Shown: in pieces, positions 33,801 through 44,661 of the stretch
How positions within the stretch are numbered: the stretch's first letter is position 1
Layout of the letters: every line of letters begins with the position of its first letter
Origin: Mesostigma viride
Lineage: Eukaryota; Streptophyta; Mesostigmatophyceae; Mesostigmatales; Mesostigmataceae
NCBI GenBank assembly: GCA_009746045.1
Contig: RPFO01000299.1
Span: 1,263,807-1,327,806 of the forward strand
Direction of reading: 5' to 3'
DNA: 64,000 nt
The notes under the pieces: generated by a model
What the model was told of the DNA's origin: nothing
Databases searched by the model: none
Seen by the model: the letters and a program-made list of their open reading frames with translations, nothing else
Made by a program: the position numbers and the translations under genes

Positions 33801-36480
33801 AATTAATTAATTAGACTCGTGCTCCCGTTGGGGAGTCACGGAGCATTAACCCCGATGGATGGATGGATGGGTGCAAACATTCCTACCGGTCTAACCTATC
33901 TACATTGGCTACATTCTACATCTATCTAACAGCATGCTAACGACAACATCTATCTAGGCAGCCGCACGCTGCCCTAGGGGGAGCTATCTGGCGTGCCTCC
34001 CGCGGGATTGCACACGCGGGCGCTTCCCCACTGGGGGGGGCTCGTTGTCCTCTATGACCTGGGCCCACTTGGCCTTGTCCATCATCTTCTTCCAAATCAC
34101 GGAGAGGCCTAGGCCCCCCATGTCCTCTACTAGCTGTTCTTTGAAGGTGCGGGCCTTGCGGCGTCTAACATCACTGGGCCCAGCCCATGTCAGGAGGTGC
34201 CGGCCAGGCTGGGCTGGTCGCAGTCCCGCGGGGGGGCCACGTGAGGTGTCTACGGTAACCTGGTTGGTGCGAGCTAGGTGCCCTACTAGCTGCAGGCGTC
34301 GCTGCTTAATGCCAGGTGCTGGTGATATAGGGCATGCCCTGGTACAGGTCCTCATTGCGGACATGAGCAGCATATCCTACTCTGAAAATGGAACGCAGCA
34401 TGCTGGTGACCGCGCCGTCCAGCTTGCCGGCGGGCCAGGTCGGCGGTGAGGGTCCACGTCTCGGCCCCATACGTGAGAACAGGAAGGACGAGGACCTTGA
34501 ACAGGTCCTGTTTCTCGATCTTGCCCAGGGGCTTGCGCCACAGGGCCCGGTACTGGCGTAGAGCGTGCCAGGCGAGGGAGATGCGATGGTCCACATCAAC
34601 CTCACAGCTGGGGAGCAGGCTGCCCAGCAGCTTGACGCGGTCCCGATACAGGACTCGAGAGCCGTCTAGGAGATAGAGGGGTGGCGGTGGGTTGGTGAGC
34701 CCAACCGCCAGGGCCTCTGTCTTCTTGCTGACCTCAAGCCCCACTGCACGGGCCTCGAGAGCCAGGCAGTCAAGCCATGTCTGCACGTGCTCAGTGTCCT
34801 CGAAGAGGGTGGTGTCGTCTGCGTAAATGATGTCTGCTAGCCGAATCTCCGTGTCCGCACCGCCATGCCAGAATTTGTTAGCAACCTGCACTCCTGGTTC
34901 CCTGCCCACGATGCGTGCAAAGCGCTTGCGCGCCTGAATCATTACGTATTCGACAACAATAATGAACAGGTAGGGCGACAGCACGCAGCCCTGCCACACA
35001 CCCTTCTGTAAAGGGCATGGGGGGCGAAAACCGAATCGAAGGCTTTGATTCTGATCAGACACTCCGCAAAGGTGAAAACCTTTGCGTTCAGTGCCGGGCC
35101 GCGGAAAACGCGGAAAACGCGATCTGCAAATGAATCCGACCGGAATCGAACTGGGGACCTCTCGCACCAATTTTGCTGACTATAGGACGGACGTCTCCGG
35201 TTACCATGGCATCGCCAACTTACACCTACAGTCATCCGCAAAAGTTCTCCTGTCCGGGGAGTGATGCAAGCCTTTCGGATTTGGTACTAGATAAATCACT
35301 CGAGATCTGTGTGTAGGAGTACTACACACGTGTCTGCACGCGAGACTTGTTCAGTCTCGCACCGTGAGACGGGCTGAACACGGCTGAATCCTTCTTTAGA
35401 AGGGGGCGTAGCCGGTACTATCGAAATCAGCCAAGCGTATATTCTGATCAGACACTCCGCAAAGGTGAAAAAGGCTTTGATGATCATTCGAAGTCCACCA
35501 GCACAAGGTGCAAAGGGGACTCACCAGGCTGAAGGCGTTGCAGTTCAGGACTCCACGAGTCGGCGAGTAGCGAAGAGCGCCTGTACTGTGTTGCGACCTG
35601 AACGGAAGCCGTGCTGAGTCTCGCTGAGGTGACCGTCCAGGGCCGTGCGCAGGCGGTTCAGGATGAGCCGCATAAGAAGCTTGAGGGGGGCACTTTGAAT
35701 GCACACCCCTCTGTAGTTGCCGAGGTCGGCTGGCGACCCCTTGTTCTTGTACAGCACCGTGCGAAAACTGTGTTGCCAGGCCGCTGGAGGCGGTTGCGAC
35801 GACAGCAGAAGGCGGTTGCAGATGTCCCGGAAGAGCAGCATAACACCGGTGTCCTCAAACTCGGCTGCAAGTTTCACAACAGTCTGCGGCAGGAATCTCG
35901 TCGGAGCCGTTGGCTGCGTCATAACGCAGGCGCTGGACCGCCTCCGTGACCTCGCCAGAGGTGAAAGAAGGAGGCATGTCTGACAGGTGACCAAGTGCCA
36001 GGGCCGATCAGCGGGGGGACTACATGTAAGTAGTCCGCCGCTGACCTAGGCGGGGCCATGGGCCCATGCAGCGGGGCCGGCCAGGGGATCCGGCCGGGCG
36101 GGCGGCGGCGGCTGGGAGCAGGGGCGCGGGGGGCGGCGAAGCTGTCCCCACGACCTCGGCCGTGGCCGCGGCCCAGGTACGAAGCCGCTTGGCTGGGGCG
36201 CCAGGGACGTCGTGGCGGTGGGGCCGGCCGAGGCCGTCCGGGTGCCCGAGGCGCTTGTATATATACCAGAACCAGGCCCCCTTGCCGTCGTGCTTCTGCT
36301 GGCAGCTGCGCAGGTCATTGACCATCTGCTGAGCGTCTGCCTTCTCAGCCTGCTCGTAGGCGACCCGCAGTCTGAGCTGCTTGCAGCCCAGGTTTGGCGG
36401 TCGGGTCCCTGTTGCGGCGGAGCATCTGCCTATAGCACATACATGACATGCACGAGCCACGAGCCACGAGCCACGAGCCA
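33799..36480 (-). mobile_element. LINE A non-LTR retrotransposon, longest copy, defective
   Basis: On the minus strand: endonuclease-RT linker (36450-36030), RT fingers/palm (35994-35545: GNYRGVCIQSAPLKLLMRLI, QHGFRSGRNTVQALFATRRL), then after an interruption QKGVWQGCVLSPYLFIIVVE and the catalytic IIYADDTT (35170-34380), and the C-terminal part ending RGRHAR (33984). The 3' UTR, hairpin and (AATT)n tail lie at 33799-33983. RT motif A is broken by about 390 bp between two copies of a 30-bp sequence (TTCTGATCAGACACTCCGCA...; 35049-35078 and 35442-35471). Frameshifts near 34370 and 34400. Not functional. Confidence 0.88.
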
Positions 36481-37487
36481 CGAGGTAGCTATGGCTGACG
36501 GCGGAGCTCATAACTTTCACGTTTGAGCACCGAATTTAGCCGTGAATATCACAATCGACGCGTCTTTATACGACGCACATGCTGATATAATTTTCCGAAG
36601 CTATTACGCAATATATGACGAGCAAACGCTCCTCGACGCAACGCAGCCTGGCGGCTGCGCTCGGCGATGAAAATACGTCTGCAGCTCCGGCTGCAGCTTC
36701 GCCAATGATCAGGGCCGGAAGGCAGTGGTGACACTAGTCGCGCACTGGTGGTCGCCCAGAACCGGCCTCCCGGGCTTTCCTCGCCCTCTGCATCGCCTGA
36801 CCCAAAGCGCAGTCGCCCAGGCGAACCTGGCTGGTCTGAGCGTGATTTTGACTTTGATAGGCTCTTTACCACCTTCGACGTTAACAGGCCTGCCTTTTTC
36901 GACATGCCACCCATCAAGATACTGGAGCTCGTGTTTTACGGGTCACACGCCTCGCTGCTGGCCCTGTGCCAGCAACTCAATTTCAACACCCAATTTTTCC
37001 GCAACGGAGCTGACGGCCGGTTTTCCCACCGCGTATCAGACTCGTCGACAATCCTGGCCGGCTGGTCTCGCCCCCGCCTTCAGCTCGCAGCTCTCTTTAC
37101 CCTCACTAAGCGCTCGGCCGAGGACCTTCTGCACCCCGTCCCCATTACCGAATCCACCTTCGTCCACCACCTCCACGCCGCCCTCTCACAGCACGTGACG
37201 CCCATTGCTGCAGATGTGGCAGCTGTGGGTTGCACGCTGGCTGCTGAGCTCCTCACCATCCCCACCGCCACTGCCGCCCTCCTCGCCTCCACCCCCCCCC
37301 CCCCCTCCGCCTCCACCGAATCCATCACCGCCCAGCTCCGCGACATCCACTAGCGTCTTAAGGACAATGCCATCGCTATCGAGGTCCTGCAGAACACCGC
37401 AGGCCTCACCGCCCAGGCAGTGAAGGACATTGCCGCCAAGCCAGCCCCTGCTGGCCTGGCCGGCGATGCTCCTCCCATCACGACCTG

Positions 37488-37825
37488 TCTAGTCACGTGC
37501 CACCAACGCACCGGGTACACAACCAGCCATAGCCTTAGCCTAGTCCTAGTACAGCCATGCTACGCCCTGGCTATATGTTCAGATTACTTGCCCACGCTAT
37601 ACTTGTTATGCCACGCTTACACGGGTCTAGTTTTGCACCCACAGTTTGCCGGATCGTTAGCCTGTCCTTAGCTAGCGCGCCCGAATGCAGCTGTGGCATG
37701 CCTTTGGCATGAAGGAGACTGGGGGTCTCTGCCCTTTCTCCTGTAGTGCACACACAGGGATTACAAGCACTTCAGTGCTCCGTAACTCCCCAACGGGAGC
37801 ACGTGTTTAATTAATTAATTAATTA
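37488..37825 (+). mobile_element. 338-bp retroposed element with 11-bp target duplication
   Basis: Flanked by ATCACGACCTG (37477-37487 and 37826-37836). It ends in GCTCCGTAACTCCCCAACGG, a hairpin like that of LINE A, plus an (AATT)n tail. The body has no LINE A coding match and no open frame of note, so it may be a SINE-like passenger of LINE A. Confidence 0.85.
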
Positions 37826-38779
37826 ATCACGACCTGGGCGGACATGCAACACGTGGTGTACACCACCTCCACCACCTCCGCCGTCGCAGCCCAGCTCCAG
37901 CGGCAGACGCTTGACCTGGAGCCGCGAGGAGGCCGAGCTCGCCAAGCGCAGCCTCAGCGCCATACTCAAGAACTTCGTGATGGTGGAAGGTGAGAAGTCC
38001 GAGAAGCTTGCACGTGCGTTTGAGAGCAAAATCCGGCCTTGATCGCATGGGCCTTCTGGATGAGATTAAGCTGACCGCCCACCGCCTCCCCCGCGCGCGG
38101 GGTAAGGCAGGGGCGCCTCCGCTTCTTCTCATCCTTGAGAGCCCATCGGATCAAGATTTCGTTTCTCAGACGCCGCTTGAACGGCTCGAGAACACTCCCT
38201 TCACCGTGGACGACGACTTGACCCTGGCGCAGCAACAACGGCGACGGGAGCTATGGCCGACCTACCTCCAGCTCCGGCAGACCAAGGCGGGCCAGCCGGT
38301 GTACTGGAAGGGGGCGGCCATCTACGTCGGCCTCAAGCCCTGGCATGCGACCCCCGCGGCCCCCGTGACTCCAGACACCCCAGCTTAGGGGAATACAGCA
38401 GTAGTAGTGTAGAATAGTTAGACCGTGGCCATGTACATGTAAGCCTCCTACAGGCTCTATACCAGCTGATGCATGAGTATTATTTAGCCATGTACATGTG
38501 TGCCTATGATGTGCCACACTCCAGATGATGCCTAGATTTATCTAGTTATGCTGTGCCCATGCAGAGAGCTGCTCTCTGCTGAGATGCCACGCTCTAGCTT
38601 TTGTATAGCTATGCTGATCTTCCCCCCCATGACAGGCTCCCCCTTAGCTGGGCATAGCTTGATAGATCATGGGGCTGCAGGTGCCCTGGGGCACCTAGAG
38701 CAAGTGTCGTTTACATTCCCACCCTTGCAGGAAGTAGCTTAGAATGTATTAAAAGCCATATGCCCCTTCTCTGGGATAT

Positions 38780-39932
38780 TAATTAATTAATTAATTAGAC
38801 TCGTGCTCCCGTTGGGGAGTCACGGAGCATTAACCCCGATGGATGGATGGATGGGTGCAAACAGTCCTACCGGTTTAATCTATCTACATGCATCAGCTAC
38901 CTACGACATCTATCTAACAGCATTCTAACTACAACATCTATCTAGACAGCCTCACGCTGCCCTAGGGGAGCTGTCTGGCGTGCCTCCCGCGGGTTTGCAC
39001 ACGCGGGCGCTTCCCCACAGGGGGGGGCTCGTTGTCCTCTACGACCTGGGCCCACTTGGCCTTGTCCATCATCTTTGTCCGAATCACGGAGAGGCCTAGG
39101 CCCCCCATGTCCTCTACTAGCTGTTCTTTGAAGGTGCGGGCCTTGCGGCGTCTAACATCACGGGGTCCGGCCCACGTCAGGAGGTGGCGGCCAGGCTGGG
39201 CTGGTCGCAGTCCTGCGGGGGGGCCACGTGAGGTGTCTACGGTAACCTGGTTGGTGCGAGCTAGGTGCCCTACTAGCTGCAGGCGTCGCTGCTTAATGGT
39301 GCTGGTGATATAGGGCATGCCCTGGTACAGGTCCTCATTGCGGATATGAGCAGCATATCCTACTCTGAAAATGGAACGGCAGCATGTTGGTGACCGCGCC
39401 GTCCAGCTTGCGGGCCAGGTCGGCGGTGAGGGTCCACGTCTCGGCCCCATACGTGAGAACAGGAAGGACGAGGACCTTGAACAGGTCCTGTTTCTCGATC
39501 TTGCCCAGGGGCTTGCGCCACAGGGCCCGGTACTGGCGTAGAGCGTGCCAGGCGAGGGAGATGCGATGGTCCACATCAACCTCACAGCTGGGGAGCAGGC
39601 TGCCCAGCAGCTTGACGCGGTCCCGATACAGGACTCGAGAGCCGTCGAAGAGATAGAGGGGTGGCGGTGAGTGGGTGAGCCCAACCGCCAGGGCCTCTGT
39701 CTTCTTGCTGACCTCAAGCCCCACTGCACGGGCCTCGAGAGCCAGGCAGTCAAGCCATGTCTGCACGTGCCCAGTGTCCTGGAAGAGGGTCACTGGTGTC
39801 GTCTGCGTAGATGATGTCTGCCAGCCGAATCCCCGTGTCCGCTCCGCCATGCCAGTATTTGTTAGCGACCTGCACCCCTGGTTCCCTACCCACGATGCGG
39901 GCAAAGCGCTTGCGCGCCTGAATCATTACGTA
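38780..39932 (-). mobile_element. LINE A insertion in half-LINE 3' UTR
   Basis: Bounded by the 13-bp duplication TTCTCTGGGATAT (38767-38779 and 39933-39945). Encodes RT from WHGGADTEIRLADIIYADDT-like sequence to RGRHARQLP with frameshifts near 39380 and 39795, then the 3' UTR, hairpin and tail on the left. 5'-truncated in the RT domain. Confidence 0.92.
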
Positions 39933-40002
39933 TTCTCTGGGATATGTGCTACATATTCTCCCAACGGAGTTATGTTACAATTCAATTCAATTCAATTCAA
40001 TC

Positions 40003-40560
40003 TGCCTAGCGGTGACCACTGTCGGTGCGTGACCGTGGACAGCAAGCTGTCGGCGCGGAGGCAAGGAGGGGAGGGTGCGGGCAGCCAGACGATACTTGGC
40101 AGCGATACCGCGGAGGATCACTGAAATATCACCCGGCGGCGGAATGGCGTGTAACTGCTGCCGACTGCCCCTGGCGTCGAAGACTGCCAGAAAGTCGTCC
40201 CGGTGCGACATAGCGGCCTGCTCTTCTGCTGACATCTTGTCGGCATCCTTCAGCACAATCCGGAGCACCTTGAGATCTGGCTGAGGCGCCAGTTGTCGCG
40301 ATGGTTTCACACCAGGAAACCGCAATCTGATGCGAGCGAGCATGAGACGGTGGTCAGATTCCACCGTGCTGACAGAATCTTGCAGCACGCGAGCATCGAC
40401 AACTGAGGGGCGCTGAGCCCGGCGTACGCAGATATAGTCAAGGCACACCACCCGATCCGACGGCCCAGAAAAGGTGGCAAGCTGCTCAGCGGGGCGTGCG
40501 AAAGAAGCATTGCAGGCAACCAGCGCAGATTCTGCCAGCAGATTCGCAAATAAAGCCGTG
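40003..40560 (-). mobile_element. LINE endonuclease C-terminal fragment
   Basis: The minus strand reads RVVCLDYICVRRAQRPSVVD ... STVESDHRLMLARIRLRFPG, the closing part of an AP-endonuclease-like domain: a D-Y-I-x-V-R-R strand and the SDHRL motif with the catalytic Asp-His pair. It then continues into the endonuclease-RT linker. It is a detached fragment with no RT attached; the family (A or B) is unresolved. Confidence 0.8.
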
Positions 40561-40565
40561 TTACC

Positions 40566-40805
40566 GTTGGCTGGCTGGCTGGATGTGGGCGAAGCCGCGA
40601 AACCGAACTAATCTAACTCTAATCTTATCTAATCTAGGAAAACCCTACCTATTCTACTCATCAAAGCGCCCCTAATTCCTCTTAGGGGGGGGGGGGGCTT
40701 GCCCACAGGGGTTGGCGTGTGAGCCTGGACAATCGTCTTCCACCTCTTCTTGTTCTGCATAGCAGTCCAAGCAAGAGAGAGGGAGTGAATGCGATGTTCA
40801 AACGG
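40566..40805 (-). mobile_element. LINE B 3' coding fragment
   Basis: Minus strand: SLSLAWTAMQNKKRW..TIVQ, AHTPTPVGKPPPP and a stop region near 40660, with the start of the LINE B 3' UTR to 40566. It lacks the terminal hairpin and tail, so the right-hand endonuclease fragment and this piece were probably juxtaposed by later rearrangement. Confidence 0.75.
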
Positions 40806-40807
40806 GG

Positions 40808-41000
40808 CTTTTCCCTATCAACATTTCTTATTACCCTCTTGTGTCCCTCCATGCAGGTCTTCCTACAGATAGCCAGGCTCCGCGGCCTTTGCATCTTTCC
40901 TCTCAGACAACTACCCTAGCCCTTCCACGGCGTTGGATCGCCATGCGTCCAGGCATAGTTGTCTCACTTAATATTAGCCAAGATCCTGCATGGGCACAGA
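40808..41000 (+). repeat. Family G fragment
   Basis: TTTTCCCTATCAAC ... TCCCTCCATGCAGGTCT ... CTCAGACAACTACCCTAGCC ... CGGCGTTGGATCGCCATGCG matches the inverted sequence at 45650-45790. No coding function assigned. Confidence 0.7.
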
Positions 41001-41100
41001 CAGCACACGGCCGAGCAGAACCTAGAATTTACTACATTTCTCGCAATTCAGCAAGAAGCAACGTACATATGCGGCCAAATCAAGTGGTGTGATTGTAACA

Positions 41101-41275
41101 ATTGAATTGAATTGAATTGAATTGTAACATAACTCCGTTGGGAGTATATGTAGCACATAGCCCAGAGAAGGGGCATATGGCCTATCATACATTCTAGGCT
41201 ACTTCATGCAAGGGTGGGAATGTAAGCTACCCCTGCTCTAGGTGCACCAGGGCACCTGCACCCTCATTGTAACAA
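41101..41275 (-). mobile_element. Half-LINE 3' fragment
   Basis: An (AATTG)n tail, inverted hairpin (CATAACTCCGTTGGGAGTAT) and ~130 bp of 3' UTR (CTACTTCATGCAAGGGTGGG, CTCTAGGTGCACCAGGGCAC). 5'-truncated. Confidence 0.85.
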
Positions 41276-41572
41276 TAGCGCATGATATTCCGGTCCAGGC
41301 TATTATGGGTGCTACGTAGTTTCCCTCAAAGACAGCAAATCACGGATGTCCAGCATCCAATCTCCTTAAGCCAATGGCGCTGGTCACTTGCCCTGCCATC
41401 GCATTATATACTAAAAAAGAAAAGAATTCCGTAAAGAACCTTTGCAAGATCCGTCGACCCTGAGCCCATCACAGCAATGGCGTATGAAAGCCATTCAGCT
41501 ATAAACTACCAGCCAACTTGCCTCCTAGACTCTAGCCCACTGGTGAGAAGATATGCCAGCATAGCAGGTCCC
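41276..41572. other. 3' flank of ATP6V1D, no gene seen
   Basis: Unique-looking sequence that must contain the 3' UTR of the minus-strand gene ending at 41573. Confidence 0.5.
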
Positions 41573-43003
41573 CTAGAACAGGATATCACTGTCCTCTCCC
41601 GTGGCCTCTGATAGCAAGCTGGGCGCATCGTTGCTGGTGTCGACGGGGCCCGCCTGGCTGAGCGCCCTCAGCCGGTCCGCCTCCTCCATGTCCCTCTTCT
41701 TCTTCGCCTGCACCTTCTTGAGGCGGAAGAATTCCTCGCGCTCCAGCTCGTCCAGCTCACCCTGGCGCGCGCAGGGATGCAGAGAAGACCAAGGGAAGGC
41801 CCAGATAACAAACTTTAAGACAGATGTGGAATATCGAATCTCAATCGACAGCACAAAACAGATAACATGGATTTAGAGAAGGGAATACCAAACAGAATTG
41901 ATGAAGTACGACAATCACTTGGGCATATTGGTGCGAGTTTGAGTTTTAGCAAAACACAAACTCGTCTAGGTCTCGCTCTGAACATTAGCCTGCCATAAAT
42001 TTAACGTAGAAGGCTACACACTTCCACCTCCATTCATTTCCACTATCCTGAACGACTTGTATTTGATAACAGCAGGCTCGAGCTGCCATGGTCCGGATTC
42101 TCCAGATTTTTGGCCTGCTCTGGTTGTCTCATTGATATCGGTGTGAGGTGAATGGGGTGTGGGTGACCTATGGTGGGATGACACATGTACTCCTTGCAAC
42201 GTACATGAAATACGTACATGGTTGGCCAGCGAACATTAAAAACCTTCCATGCCGTAGAAGCTACGTCATCTTGTTCACGAGATCAATCTTAGCAACGGAA
42301 GGCTGAGCACGAAACTGGGGCATACACAAGCCTGGAGTTTAAGTGGACGACCAAGATGTCTGAGCGCGAGGCCGAGATGAACACATCAAACTACAGAAAA
42401 TCCGGACCAGATGGACGCTATATTTACCTTGATGTAGGAAATAGTGTTATCGAGCTTCGGCTTCACCACGTTCTCCAACGCGTTGACTCTGCGATTTGTT
42501 GTCTTGATAGCCTCATCCAGCGTCAAGAACGAGGTCTGCAGCGAAGCGAGCTCAACTAGTAGTTCCATCGCCTCTTCGTAGGAGAGCCGGCAGGACTGGA
42601 TAAGTTGGCCACCCTTTGCCAGGCCTGTCAAATCATTCTTTGATTCCCCCGAACCCTTGATCAAGTCAAACACAGGAAGGTGAACACCTGCGACATTGTC
42701 TGTCCTGGCCTTGATTCGGGTGTTCGCCGTGCCAACGTTGTCCAGGACAGTGTGCTTGATACCATCTCCAGCGACGTACGTCGCTTCTGTCAAAGCGAAG
42801 GCAGCTTGCCTCATCAACTCTCCCATCTTCTCCTTGGAGCCGAGGATGCGTTTGAGGATCTGACGGAAATGCATGGAAAGCGCATCGCTCTTCTTCTTGA
42901 GAAGCTGATGGCCTTTTGTTGCTCCAGCAAGTCGAAGTTTGATAACGGCCAACACCGTGACCGTGGGCACGACAGCGAGCTTATCTCCACCACCACCACC
43001 CAT
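41573..43003 (-). CDS. ATP6V1D: V-type H+-ATPase subunit D
   Basis: Two minus-strand exons, 43003-42428 and 41761-41573, splice in phase 0 (donor AAG|GTAAAT, acceptor CGCCAG|GG) to give 254 residues, close to the usual ~250. Family signatures are almost unbroken: GATKGHQLLKKKSDAL, DNVAGVHLPVF, LTGLAKGGQ, LLVELASLQTSFLTLDEAIK, TNRRVNALENVVKPKLDNTI, and after the splice GELDELEREEFFRLKKVQAK. Subunit D is the coiled-coil central shaft of V1, which couples ATP hydrolysis to rotation of the proton-pumping ring in endomembranes. The N-terminus starts with a poly-Gly stretch (MGGGGGDKLAVVPT) at the only suitable ATG. The C-terminus ends in a Ser/Asp-rich tail (SDILF), typical of the family. The reading frame is intact. 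Confidence 0.95.
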
Positions 43004-44139
43004 GTTGTCCTAAGTCTCCGCAGTCGTGGTTAGCTGTGTTAAACTACCATAAGCCAAACCTACACAATTCCACCGCTGAAAACGCCCTCAAGCGATCAGC
43101 CTCGAACGTTATTTCACGTTACCGGCCACGGGTAATCAGTGGCTTCTCCCTGCTTGCCTCCGACAATTCCAGGCATGCACGTTCACCAGCACGTTGTCTT
43201 ACCCCGCTCCATAGCGACACCGCACGTTTTTTGGCAGCTTGCATACACGGTTCAGGTCCATCGGAGCATGGAACACGGCGGCATTCTTGCCAACGTACGG
43301 AAGATATTGTAACAAATACGGTAGAACCTCATTATGTACCGTACGTCCGGCTACATTGCCTATTTTTTCCAATAAAAACTGGTTATACTCTTACGTCAAC
43401 GAGTCACGCTTGTAGGAAACTAGACCTTCACCCAAGTTTCTTACCGTTCATGAATGTCCACCATTTCATGGCCGCCCGAGCTCCCGCCTGCTGTCTGCGT
43501 CGCGCCAATGCCCTTGTTGTTGGTGTTGTTGTTTGTTGTTGTTGTTGTCCAGTCCACGCCAATGCCCTACTGTAACCACAAACCAGCAAACGCTGTGCAC
43601 CCCCCAGGCGCGCAATATGACGTGGAGTAGCGATAGATTCTGGCCTCAGGACTCTAGTATGTCGACTCCAGCTGTCTACAGCTGTTGTCCCTGCGATAGG
43701 ACGCAGTGACGAAGAATAGATCAGAATTTCTTTGCCATCCTTTCGCGTCGCGTCGTCTCGTCTGTCGCAGTTGTTGTTGTTGTTGTTGTTGTGTCCCACG
43801 CCGCACATGGGCAGCAGAGAATCTGTCGCAGTACGTGACCGGCTGCCCAGTGCCCGCCAGCGAGCATGGCAATGATGGCCTGGGTGTGCCCTGGTCAAGC
43901 CATGCATGCTGGCGTAGGCGAGGGGGCAAAGGCCACTGCTGCTTTAACGACTTGGTTAGACCTAACCCCAGGCGCCATAGCCTTTTGTCACCGCAGGCCA
44001 CATAACCCGCCGGCCTGGCTTACTGTCCATCCTTGAATTCTGTGAGACAGCTAATAGAGCGCATCCGACGAGTGCATTGGCAGTTGCGCTCGCCAGCTCA
44101 AATTTTGTGATACCCCCCAGCGCTTTTAAATAATTAAGA
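43004..44139. promoter_or_regulatory. Divergent region ATP6V1D / ATP synthase gene, with repeat remnants
   Basis: The two start codons face away from each other, so both promoters lie within 1.1 kb. Two GTT-rich runs (43515-43548; 43770-43792) occur. The second abuts the family H hairpin CCCACG-CCGCA-CATGGG at 43797-43813 (minus-strand element). A 179-codon plus-strand frame at 43036-43575 shows no family features and is not called. Confidence 0.55.
43770..43900 (-). repeat. Family H 3' end, (CAA)n tail
   Basis: On the minus strand: AGATTCTCTGCTGCCCATG, hairpin, ACA, then (CAA)n. Matches 815-876 and the hairpin at 1195-1211. Confidence 0.65.
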
Positions 44140-44661
44140 ATGCCTTACGAGTCTCAGCCATGGCCGGTGTTCTTGAAGAACACGGCCAGAAAGCAGTGGC
44201 CATTCCTCTTTGGATTCGGGGTGACATTCGTACTGGTCTCTAAGTTGGCCATGAGCGCCACCGGTGAGTTTATTTTGCAGCTGTTATGAGATCGAATGGG
44301 CGGGGACAGAGACGAGACGTTCGGGGGAGTGATGTTTGCCGAGCCGACGGGGTGCTCATCGCACCCCACGCTGTGCCAAGAGTGAATTCAGCTGTTTGGA
44401 ATGAAATGACCAGCTTGTATCGCTTGTTAACGCGACGACAGATTCTATTACGACTTTAGTAACGTTGACTGCTGTTGTCCCCGCCCGGCACTGTGTGTGT
44501 GGCAGAAGAATAATGATTTTACATGCCGCTCCGGTGCGTCTCCCCAGTGAACGCCTCTCTAACGCGCGCCCCGGTCCCCCCTTCCATCTGCCCTCCCTTT
44601 TCCATCCTACGCAGAGGAGGACCTGAAGAAGTCCAAGTTCTGGAACACCAAGCTTCATTAG
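44140..44661 (+). CDS. Mitochondrial ATP synthase 6-kDa subunit (i/j-like)
   Basis: Two exons, 44140-44263 and 44615-44661, join through a 351-bp GT-AG intron (G|GTGAGT; ACGCAG|AG) into a 56-residue protein. It has the order of the plant F1Fo-ATP synthase 6-kDa subunit: an N-terminal PWPVFLKN, then ARKQWPFLFGFGVTFVLVSK with one membrane span (about residues 21-37), then TEEDLKKSKFW and a basic end. This subunit sits in the inner-membrane Fo sector. The protein is so short that neither exon alone would be called. Start chosen at ATG 44140, which places the conserved PWPVF at residues 8-12. No targeting peptide is needed for such small inner-membrane subunits. An alternative is a diverged yeast-Atp18-type subunit, which is the same family in function. 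Confidence 0.85.

Larger units (their letters stand above)
36549..40002 (+). mobile_element. Half-LINE (ORF1 only), interrupted twice
   Basis: The 5' UTR (36549-36612, CACAATCGACGCGTC ... GCTGATATAATTTTCCGAAG) matches that of the intact copy at 47306-49202. ORF1 starts ATG 36613 (MTSKRSSTQRSLAAALGDEN), frameshifts near 36730, has an in-frame TAG at 37351-37353 and resumes to the stop at about 38386. The 3' UTR then continues, jumps over a LINE A insertion (38780-39932) and ends with the hairpin CTACATATTCTCCCAACGGA and an (AATTC)n tail (39979-40001). A 338-bp element splits ORF1 at 37488-37825. No reverse transcriptase is encoded. Confidence 0.9.

Noticed and set aside
33032-33810. Poly-Phe, poly-Leu and Trp-Met-Asp-Gly repeat frames
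   Set aside because: Translations of (TTC)n and (TGGA)n; no protein evidence.
35121-35215. tRNA-like sequence on the minus strand (GGTCCCCAGTTCGATTCCGG)
   Set aside because: It has a good T-loop, but the T-stem pairs badly, the acceptor stem has a mismatch and the D-arm is short. Perhaps a decayed tRNA-derived piece in the LINE A interruption.
43036-43575. 179-codon plus-strand frame
   Set aside because: Covers the divergent promoter region, has no motif and cysteine runs from a GTT repeat.
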